Origin: Rotaria sordida
Lineage: Eukaryota; Rotifera; Eurotatoria; Philodinida; Philodinidae
DNA length: 64,000 nucleotides
Direction of reading: 5' to 3'
Assembly: GCA_905250125.1 (NCBI GenBank)
Contig: CAJNOL010000085.1
Coordinates: 104,520-168,519 of the forward strand
Below are positions 10,585 to 20,800 of the stretch, piece after piece. Position 1 is the first letter of the stretch. Every line of letters begins with the position of its first letter. The notes under the pieces are model-generated. The model was not told where the DNA came from and searched no databases. It saw nothing but the letters and a program-made list of their open reading frames with translations. The translations under genes were made by a program, and so were the position numbers.

Positions 10585-11475
10585 ACGAATCATCGAAAAG
10601 TTTTTAGATAAGATGTTTGTTCATTTTTGACGTATTTCCGATGAGTCAAAAAGTTATAGTTTTGTGCTCGTTTCGAATTTAGACTTAGAACTTTTGTTCG
10701 AGAGAAGTGAAATAATCTTTGAAAAACTCAAAAAATTAATTTGATCAGAACCTGTGAATCGACGTTTTTAGTGAACATGTTTGTTCATTGTGGATTGCTT
10801 GCAAGTATATTTTAGACGAACGACAAAGCTATATGTCGCGATCCGAATTTGAATATAAGCTTAGAAATATCATGTCTATTGTTGGTCAAGAGTAATGAGA
10901 GACTTTTTGAAAGATCTGAAAATAGTACGCCAACCAGTTTTCGTTTACCTTATAGGCCCCTTTTCGAACATGCTAAAAATTGACGGAGTCGATTGTTTTG
11001 TAGAGCGGACATCTCTCTACAAAATATGAAATTTAACTAAACTATAACTGTTACTGAAGTGAAGCTACAAGCATTTTTTCAAGCGCTCCTTTCAATATAA
11101 AACGGTTGTCGATTTTTCAAAAATTAGTATTTAGAAAAAATGAAAATTGAGGTGTCTTGTCGAAAAACAAGAAAAACTTCAAATAGTGCGATTTTTAGGA
11201 TAGCTTTTAAATTACAAGCTCATATATAAATAAAGATTCCAACTTTTAGTTTCGAATCGCATTAGTGAAAATACAAAATTATTCCATTCAAAGTAATTTC
11301 TTGAACTTTTCAACGATTATTTCACTACTCTCGAACAAAGATTGAGACAAATTTTCTAAGCCCATATTCGAAAAGAGTATCCTGACTTATAATTTTTAAC
11401 TTGTCGGAAATATTTTCTAACAGATCAAAAATGAACAAACATCTTGCCGAAAAAAGTTTCGATCATCCGTTACTT
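10585..11475. repeat. Complex inverted and direct repeat
   Basis: The segment 10585-10750 recurs in reverse complement at about 11285-11475; both contain AAGATGTTTGTTCATTTTTGA and a GTTCGAGAG-AGTGAAATAATC block. A second, more diverged direct copy of the left arm follows at about 10778-10920, sharing CATGTTTGTTCATT and the GAATTT...TTAGAA pattern. The centre (10.95-11.25 kb) is unique. No coding capacity. Confidence 0.7.
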
Positions 11476-11519
11476 GCTATAATGCTAAGGGCATGATACT
11501 AATATATTGTTCAAAAATG

Positions 11520-12114
11520 TGCACGAGAGAACCTTCCGAACTTGAAAATTGCTCTTGGCTTTGGACTCTGTGTACAAAGGTAGGCTACAATGAAGTATGA
11601 AAAACCTCAAAAGGATAAGGACTTCTAGGTCTTCCATACAAAATTATAGCCATTTTACTAAAACTTTAGTCTATAGCACGGCATGTACAAAATAATTGAA
11701 TGACGATATGTGGATCTGAAATTCTGCTCATTGGATGGGTCAACTTCTAACTAGAATGTTCCCTTTACGAGATATTAAATTCTCAAAAATCACTAATTTT
11801 TTTACGAAAGATCCGATAATCTCATGTGTTTTGGGGGATTCAATATTTCGTGAAGGGAATATTCTGTTAAGGTGAAAATTTCATAATATCCTAGTCATAA
11901 TTAGACCTATCAATGGGCAGAATTTCGTGTCAAAATTTCGTCACTCGATTCTTTTGTACATACCATGCTATAGACTAAAACTTCAGTAAAATGGCTATAA
12001 CTTTGTAGGAAAGGCCTAGAAGCTTTTATTCTTTTAAGGTTTTCAATGCCTCTTGATGGTCTACTTCGTGCACAGAGTCCGAGCTCGAAAGCACTTTTCA
12101 AGTTGGGAAAGTTC
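11520..12114. mobile_element. Foldback element (long inverted repeat), interrupted at its right end by the hAT element
   Basis: The arms are about 11520-11793 and 11845-12114, with a short unique loop between. Matching blocks include GGACTCTGTG, TTATAGCCATTTTACT and TTAGTCTATAGCA on the left strand against the reverse complement of the right arm. The outer end GAGAGAACCTTCC pairs with sequence that continues after the hAT insertion at 14695, so the hAT element landed in the terminus of the right arm. A second family member is at 43748-44357. Confidence 0.75.
12107..12114. repeat. hAT target-site duplication, left
   Basis: GAAAGTTC directly precedes the left terminal inverted repeat and is repeated exactly after the right one. 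Confidence 0.95.
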
Positions 12115-14686
12115 CAGGGCTGCCAAATCTCCTGATTTAGCCAGGAGACTCCTGATTTTTAGGCTTTTCTCCTGGTGAAAAAATCTCCTGAATCCAGGAG
12201 CTGATTTTTATGATTTTCTCCTGGTTTCTCCTGGTTTTTTAAAGGATTTTGTCACGTTTAATTGTAGTGATATTTTGAATCAATAAGACAAAGAAAAAGA
12301 GAACTATCACACTATTTCATAGATGCAATAGACAATAAGAAAACATGTCGTTTCTGCTTGTTAGGCCTGATAACATGCGTTTATTTGTGAGCTTATCTTC
12401 TTGACGGTTAAAATGTACCTCATGGACAAAAACTAGTTTAGTTCGCTTTTTCTATATCAACCTAGAATGCTATTTGTGAATTGACCTCCAGCCACATGAA
12501 ATTTTTGTGGGCTCCTAATAGAAACGATTTGAAGTGCAATCTTATTGGTGCATAATTAGGAACTAAATGAATAATCATCTCAGTTATACAAAGTTCTATA
12601 ATTATCTTTTTGAATAATTCAAACCTATTGAAACAAATTCAGTCTTTAGAAAAATATGGCCATGTTCATAGGTAGCGAAATGTTTTGGATCTAGAGTAGG
12701 CTCAACAATTTTTTACAAGATTCGCACCACGAAATTAAAAATATGCAGTAAGCCAATTTTTTTGATGCCATCTTGATGAAACAAAGTTAGTATTTCTCAT
12801 TTCGAACTCGTATTTTGTAATGTATGACGCTGATGTAGATAAGAAAAGCATTTGCAACTTATGTGTCAAAAAACGTGCATTTAAGAAAACATGTCGATGA
12901 TTATCTTCATTGACTTCCAACTCTCACAAGAATTCTTTTCCATCTGCTGTGCTAAAAAATAAAATAATGTCCAAGCAGCAATGTTCACAAAAACGACATT
13001 ACATTATGAATGTTTTTATTGTGTTGAAAAGATATTTTTTCTGCGGGAATATTTTTCTATACTCGTCGTTTTCTTGCTCCATTGCTTATGGCAATGGGAA
13101 CTCCATTAAGTATTGGTGTTCCCGCATTTTTTCTCGTATTTACCTACATATTTGGATACATATATGTAGCAGCGTTTTATTTTTACGTAACTAACCTACT
13201 GTAGCTCCAATCATAATTATATTTTTAATTTCAAGTCGTGTCACGGTTATCTTAAAATCTAAAAATAAAACAGGAATAGGAATTCCTGAAGTTTTACGAT
13301 TAGAAATGTAAATCGCCGAGCTGAGTCGCCGCTGTCGGTGGGACAAAAAAACTAACAGTTTTGAAGATTTTTCGACGCCTGAGATCACTCTTCAACGATG
13401 TTTCTGTCTAGGTTTTTTATCAGTGTGTTCTCTACCATTGTTTTCTCTTTTTTCATCCGATAATTTCTCGGAAATAAGAAAACCTTAAAGAAATCGTCCA
13501 ACAAATTCACTTGCCTTCGCCGACAGACTAAAAAATTTGAGTATTTTCAGTCGCTACCGAAATAAAAAAAATAAAATCACACTTACACATCACCGATCTA
13601 TGAGCTGGTTTACGCTTCTGCTTATGGAAGTGAAAATAAATTTTTTTCTGGGAATAAGAGTGTAAGAACAAGAATAACAATTTTTTTCCGAGAAAGAGAA
13701 TATACGGGCGAGAACAGCAAATTTTTTCTGAGAACAGAAAAAATAATCGAGAAAAGTTGCTCTCATAACACTAATGATCGGGTAATGTAAACTTAGTCGC
13801 TAAAAATGATGAAAGTCTTTGGCAGCTACTAGCTGATATGATTCAGATTTTTTATGTAGTACTTCGTCACTTTTAACGAAAGAACCTCACTTGAAATCAT
13901 GGCTGACCCAAGATTTGACATTTATTCACACAAAACTAAAAGTTTTCTCAAAAACAGTTTCTAGGTCTGTTTCAATAAATGTTACTATTTGTTGTCGATA
14001 GCGACAAAAAATCTTGACGTCTGTTCAAATTTTTTATGTACTGCACAAACCTATCAATTTAACGTAGTAGAAAACAATTATTTGAGCGTACCATAGTCTA
14101 TGGAATCTGAACCTAAGATAGGCTTTAGTCTACTCAAGCCGTATGATTCCATCATCTACAAATAGACGCTATCTAAGCCTTCATTTATTCCATTCACGAG
14201 TCTACCTAAGCCTTTAGCTGTCCAAGCTAGAGTAGGCTCGAGCATACTCAGGACTTGTGACCTCTTCGTTCATGGTCATGTTACAAAAGTGACATGAACG
14301 ATACAGTTAATAAATTATTGTTCATGTATGCCCATTTTGTTTAGTTACATATTAATGTCTAATTAAACTTCATTTTCTATTTTGTCGATATATTTTGATA
14401 AACCACTGTAAAATGAGTAGTAAAATGAATTCCACATAATTATGTTTTTTTAAGAATACATATCACTTAGAGGAAATTTTGTCATCAGTAACTTAGTAGA
14501 AGAACATAACGAGTGATTAGACGAACGAAAACTTCAGTTTTCTTTGAGAGAAGAGCACTAATTCATTTTCTGATTTCAATAAACATCTTCTGATTTTTCT
14601 CCTGATTTTTCAGTAAACATTCCCTAGTAAACTCCTGTTTTTCGCAAAAAACTCCTGATTTTTGAAATTTGGATTTGGCAGCCCTG
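12115..14686. mobile_element. hAT-superfamily DNA transposon, non-autonomous, 2,572 bp
   Basis: The terminal inverted repeats CAGGGCTGCCAAATC (12115-12129) and GATTTGGCAGCCCTG (14672-14686) match perfectly. They are flanked by the exact 8-bp duplication GAAAGTTC, which is the hAT signature. CTCCTG-type motifs crowd both subterminal regions, in the same orientation at each end. No transposase frame survives; the longest open frames are under 100 codons. A membrane-protein-like frame at about 13040-13203 may be a captured or residual exon. The exact target duplication suggests a fairly recent insertion or one that has not been rearranged. Confidence 0.92.
13040..13203 (+). other. Membrane-protein-like exon fragment inside the hAT element
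   Basis: One frame reads an RRFLAPLLMAMG segment followed by a hydrophobic stretch of about 25 residues rich in Phe, Ile and Tyr, ending at a stop. It has no start codon and no clear splice sites. It could be a remnant of a host gene carried by the transposon, or chance. Confidence 0.25.
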
Positions 14687-14694
14687 GAAAGTTC
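14687..14694. repeat. hAT target-site duplication, right
   Basis: GAAAGTTC directly follows the right terminal inverted repeat. Confidence 0.95.
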
Positions 14695-15984
14695 CCTCAT
14701 TAGTTGATGGTCAATATTGACTTGTCTTAAATTAATTGATCAATAAAGTTATGGGAAAATGCAGACGAGCAAGATATTCAATTGACAAAAAGTATCATTT
14801 AATGTTTTTCCATTTGCAACAATTGCTTATCAATATGATGAATATTTTGGTCTTTTTGAAGAACAAAAATAATATACCATTTTGAATTACATACATTCGA
14901 TACTATGAACGAAGTAAAAAACCTTTGATAATTTTTCTACCTTGAAATTTACTCAAACAGTAGAAAATATCGAACTAGAATCCTTTGCTCTATCATTGAT
15001 GATAGCAGAAACAAAACCCTAAGAGAACCAGCGATAGATGATGATCTGCGATGAATAATTTTATCTTTACTATATGAAAATTTTTCATATAATATTAGTA
15101 TGAGTCATAATAGATAAACACTCGATGTGTAGTTTTCGATGTCGTCACATTTTTAGCGCACTCTATTAAATCAAAATAGTAATAACAACAAAATCAATGC
15201 ACATAGTTAACTTTAAAACAGTTTATAATCTTTTCATCGAAGAAAATATTTCAGAAGAATTACTCTCATTAAATAAATAACGTACACAATTCTATTATAT
15301 CTGCATTGTATTTTTGCTGTCTTAAAAACTTATTTTGGTTGTTTGTATTTTTTGCCTTATAATAGAATATTTGTTTCGATCCATAGGAGTAGAAACAAAT
15401 ATTGATGCTATAGAATGAGAAAGAAAAAAAAAATCTATGAAAAGAGACGAAAAGCTGAATAAATTATAAAAATAACGACAAACATTTGAGTCTACTTTAA
15501 ATACCTTTGAGTATGTTTTTCACATACATGTGATGAGTAACAAATGTTTTTTTTTTATTTATCAGATGAATAACTTTAGTACAAGTATTGGAATTAGATA
15601 AAAGTAAAACTACATTAAGGTTCTGTGACTTTTATGATAAAGATTTCATATAACTATTTGTCACCTATTAGAAATTATATTAGAAGATCGGAAGTTAAAG
15701 TGAACTTCTCTAGTTTATTTATACATAAGAAAGCGAAGGAAAGATAACAGAGACAGTGACTCAATTATATGAAAGAGAAAGTAGTTGAAGAAGAACAATC
15801 ATACACTCCAAGAACGATGACACATATATATATATATGTAAACCGGGAAGGTTCCAACGTAAGTTGGAAAAACAAATATTAAGAAAGAGAAAACAAAACT
15901 TTGAAAGTTCCAACATACATGAATAGTAACCAGTAAGGAAAATACAATGAGTCACTATATCACACTATTAATGAATTTTATTTG
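14695..15984. other. Intergenic, no gene seen
   Basis: The first few bases complete the interrupted foldback arm. The rest is A+T-rich without recognised features. Confidence 0.5.
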
Positions 15985-16922
15985 CATAACTATCAATTTA
16001 TTATTCACATGAAGAAAAAATTTTGTTGAATATGAATACAATATTTCGAATTGAAAAAATCAACCAACAATCATGTGCACTGACTATTGATGAATTCTCT
16101 CGAATAATTACAGATTTTTGTTCTTTTCAAATTTTTTTTTCCTATAATCTCAGATTATTAGTTTTTAGATAATATATTTCTATAATTTCATTTCTTCAAA
16201 ACGTATTCAATTTTAATCATCATAATCAAAAATAACAATGTACTTTGGACGCATTCAATATTGTCTCAGTAAGTTTAGGTCGAAGATTTTCTTTTTTATT
16301 TCAATAAAAGTACAATTGCGTTTCATGTGATGACAATTCAGTTTTATGATGTAGAAACTTTTAATAGACTCGTTCTTATCTTGGATTTTACAATAGATAC
16401 ATACGACCTTCTAAATTTCTATTTATTTTTGAAAAGTATCTTACTGTTTTAACTGTACGAAGTCCATGTCTGATCGATAAATGTAATAGATGATATCATA
16501 AAATGTATTTTTTGAAAAAAATTCATGAAAAGATTTATCAAAAATAATAATTTTATTTTTCGATACTTTTTCATCAATATCAACTATATGAATTTCTAAT
16601 AAAGTAAAACGAAAAAAAATCATGAGGTTTTCGATAAAAGTATGTCTGTTCAATTATGTTTTTATTCGAGTTCAACTAACGTGGCCTGATGGTCTAATGG
16701 TATGATTCTCGCTTTGGGTGCGAGAGGCTCCGGTTTCGATCACCGGTCAGGCCCATCTTTTTCTTTTTTTTTCGTTCTCTTATGTTCAATCAAACGTAAC
16801 GGTATTTTATTTAATATATGCCTCTCGTTTCTTTCTAAGTACAATAAAAGAATGTATGAATCTAACTGTTATTAAAAGATTATTTTTTTTTTATATATTT
16901 ATTTTTATTAAACTTGATGTTA
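15985..16922. repeat. Segmental duplication copy B, with a single tRNA-Pro
   Basis: Same orientation as copy A at 3320-4471. Its upstream flank matches the flank of tRNA copy 1 and its downstream flank matches that of tRNA copy 2; the 105-base inter-tRNA spacer and one tRNA are absent. The match ends at 16922, exactly where an inverted-repeat arm begins. Confidence 0.85.
16683..16754 (+). tRNA. tRNA-Pro (anticodon UGG), copy 3
   Basis: Identical in all 72 bases to the two copies at 4.06 and 4.23 kb, including the T53-A61 pair in the T arm. A T-rich stretch follows about five bases after the gene. Confidence 0.95.
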
Positions 16923-17340
16923 GGGTGTGGATGTGTGTGTATAAGACGACTATAGTAAATCAATGCATCAGTATCCAACATTCTTGACATCTTGAATATA
17001 GTTTTTTTTATCTACGCAAAAATCAGAAACTACATTATTTAGAACATTCGCAAACGTATCTCAGCTATTGAAATTTCGAGGAAGGCTTTGGAATTTTCTA
17101 GAACAATCTAAGTCTTTTTGTTATTACCATTCAAAACCTTTTTTTCATTGCTAGGAAACTCTGAGAAAGGAGACTGTCGCCTGTTGTCCTCGATTAGTAG
17201 AGAAACATACTGACTGATCGTTGGCTTTTCTCATTCCACCGTTCGCTGCTAGGAAAAACATACTCATTAGCCTTGACCTAAAACTTACACTCACTATTTT
17301 TTTTATTATTATTACTTCATGCTTTATGATGAACACAATT
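16923..17340 (-). repeat. Inverted-repeat arm, left of ART exons 1-3
   Basis: The reverse complement aligns over about 400 bases with 19245-19655. Shared blocks include AATGAGTATG, CAACGAT, GATGCATTGATTT and AAGATGTCAAG. The right arm has about 45 extra bases near 19270-19315. Both arms can be read as RLMSMxFL in one frame, so they may derive from a decayed coding exon. Confidence 0.7.
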
Positions 17341-17820
17341 AGTGATTTAAATTCTACTAAGTGGCAGAAAAAAAAAGTTGAATTGCTTACATATTCCTAA
17401 TATTGTATTTCACTCTGATATTTTTGTTGCCAATGAAAAAATTCGCTATTAAACAAGATGTATAAAAGCTTTGTTGTTCATTTTCGCACTTAACGTATTT
17501 ATTTATCATTTTTCTTCAATGATTCAGTCGCACAAACTTATTCATTTCTACGCATAGATATAGGTAGTTTTTTCCACAACTTGAAAGAACAGAAAAAAAA
17601 ACGTGATAGAAAAAATATTTGCCGTCAACACATAACATTGAAGAGAACTGTTTTTTTTTTTTCATTCTTTTCTTCCTTTCATAGAAGCAGCAAAGAAAAA
17701 CAAAACAGCACAAAAACATATTTTGGAATAAAATATAGTGTAATTTTGCCAAGTATATGAATGATTTACTTTTCCAAGTTTTTTTATTCTTTTAGATTAC
17801 ATTTATTCAATTAGAAAAAA
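17341..17820. promoter_or_regulatory. Upstream region of the ART gene
   Basis: A+T-rich leader. An acceptor-like TTCTTTTAG ends at 17795, 26 bases before the start codon, with no visible upstream exon, so a trans-splice site is possible. Confidence 0.35.
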
Positions 17821-20800
17821 ATGTCAGAATATCAAGTTAATATTATCGTTTATGGTACTGAAGACATTTTGGAATCAACGGAATTATGTTTTCCAATTCC
17901 TATGCTTATAATTCAAGATATATCATCTCTTCTCAGTAAGGTTGGCAACAGTTCTAAACTTACGGATTTTAGATTAAAACGTTATTTTATATTACTTCTT
18001 GAATCGATTGGAAAAGATGAGGATCTCTTTTACACACAAATGGAAGAAAATCCTCAAGTAGTATCTATATTTCATGTTTGGAATGAAAATTTTATACCTA
18101 CATTTAAAATTACAAAATTATATTATATACCAAAAGATGCGATTAGTCTTGCTTTGTCATTAAGTATAATTCAATTTTTTAAAAATGAAGCTGAAAAACA
18201 AATTAAATTGGATCAAATCCCCCTCTCGAAAATTTATTTAAGAAAAGCAGAGAAAACTAAAGAATGGATTATGTCAAATTTAAGAGTATGTTGATAAATA
18301 TGTTTTGAAAAAAAAACAATTTGAATGAATTAATTTTATTTAGGCTGAACCGTGTCATATATTAGTAATACCTCTTAATACTAATAGTACAAATTTGACT
18401 AATACTATACAAAGTTTACAACAATATTGTAAATATTTTAAAAATTATTTTTTATTTCGAATTGATAAAATTTTTTTTTTATTCAGGCGCAAAATTTGGT
18501 TATCCAGAAGCTATAATATGTCCACTTGATGATTATATTCCAAAAAGTGAAATATATCATAAATTACCATATGGAAAACTTTTATTTGAATATGAAGATC
18601 CAAGAATAATATGTCGTTGGATTCGATATTTATCACCAATACGTATATATCTATATGGAAATGAACAAGTTATACCAAATGAATGGAGTAAACAAATGAT
18701 ATCAAATGAAGCCGATGATTCTGTTAAACTTATTGTTAATGATGATGATTGGTATACATTTCTTGAAAATGAATCAGTCGATGATAGTATTAAATGGAAT
18801 TTTTCTGCTAAACATGGTCGAACATGGAAAATAACTCAATTAACACCAATTAAATTAGATAGTCTAATAGATAACATACGTTTTCGATCCTCTCTACGAC
18901 GTGCAAATATTACATATTATTCTCGTATGTCGACTGTTACTGCACAAATCTTTGATTGGTTTGATGAATGTTTAGAATATGGTTATATTAAGAATGAGGT
19001 ATATATATGTTTCTCATTTAGAAACAAAAATCTTTCCTTTTTATATATCGAATTCGTTGTATACATTTATGTTCTATACTAAAATAAGATCTACAGTACA
19101 TAGTTTTAACTCCAAACTCTGTGATAATCGAGAATTTGAAAGCGGAAATCCTATAGACTGTGAAATAATTTTAATGTTTTGATTCAATTAAAACAAAATT
19201 ATATTGTAAACCTGAAACAGAAAAATCGTTCTTTTCAAACAATATACTGAGTGAAAGTTTTAAGTCAAGCTTTAACGATACTTCCCCTTCATACCAATTG
19301 GGTTAATGATCAAAGACTAATGAGTATGTGTTTCCTACCAGCGCGGGTAGAAAACAAAAGATCAACGATGATTAGGTACTTTTATCTAGCAACCGCAGAC
19401 ACCAATCATTGGATTCCTTCCCTAGAGTTCCTGAGCAATGCAAAAAGACTCTGAACGGCGTTAACAACAAAATTCAGACTGTTCTACAATATGTCAACGT
19501 CTTTCCTCAAAATTTGAATGGTTGGAATACGTTTGTAAATATTCTAAATAGTGCAGATTTTGATTTTTTTTCGCAGATAAAAATTTATATTTAAGATGTC
19601 AAGGATGATGGGTATAGTGATGCATTGATTTGCCACAGTTGTCTTATGATCAACATAAAAAAAACGTGAACTAATCAATTTATAGCTTTCAAAAATAATC
19701 AATAATAGTGTTTCTGACTTTATTGAAATATATATCACGGTTTTGAGACCTACTATAGATATATATATGATAGGCTTATTTGCCAGTTGAATCAATGATT
19801 AGAATAATAATAATGTTGAATTAAGAAAAACGAAATCCGAAAAAGATAAATAATGAGCGAATAACAACAATGTAAACAAAAAATAGAGCGTTAGTAAAAA
19901 ATAGAAAATATTTCTATTTGAAATGCACAAATAAATAAGACAGATTGCATCATTGACGATCGATTATCCTTGGAAAACAATTAAAGTCTGCGAGAGATTT
20001 TTCATTTGACGCATTTTGTATTCAATATTTCATCTATAAAAATCATTTTTAACATATACAAAGTTATTTTTTATTGAATGAGTTAACATATTAAAGATAT
20101 ATCTTCGATATAGAGCATCGAAGTTCGACGAAATTTTATATATTCATTGAATCGATTACAACGTATTCCAGGGGCGTAACTAGAAGGGGGATAAAAATCA
20201 CGCATTGGACTACGTAATATTTGAATTACATCTACATAAACGCCGTAAATGACACCTTTGTTCGAATATTACGTGACCAAGTGCGCCCCCCCCCCTGTAG
20301 TTACGCTCCTGACGTATTCATAGAACTTTTCTTTCGTTTCTAATCTTTACTGTTTAAGAATTTTTCAGATGCTAATAAACTATTTGAGCGTGTAATTTTT
20401 TAAAATATATTTTAAGCTATAAATATCGAAATACTATGATTTGAAAGAGAATTCTATACTGCTATGAATAATGAAAAAAGATTTTTTTAATTAGTGACAC
20501 ATTTTTCATTTCGTAAACTAAAATTCAGTAATAGTACATCAAGTTATCAAGAAACTGCAGCATATTTCTATTGATCGATTGTACTTGAGAAACTTCTTTT
20601 TTTCATGCAAAGATGAAGATCCTATACTATCTAATGAAAGAGTACATCATCCTCGAGAATGAAATATGATGAAAAAGAAAAATCTTGAGAATTCAATCGT
20701 TGACATAATATCATCTTTTAAAAAAGCGGAAAAATGTTTTGTTTTACGTTTTATTTAACTGTCATTCAACATAAAGATGTCATATAGTCATTTTACATAT

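Noticed and set aside
18999-19081. ART exon 3 continuing to the stop at 19081 as the end of a separate gene
   Set aside because: A GTATAT donor at 18999 joins in phase with 21418, and the extension past the donor reads as low-complexity intron-like sequence. Not excluded without transcripts.
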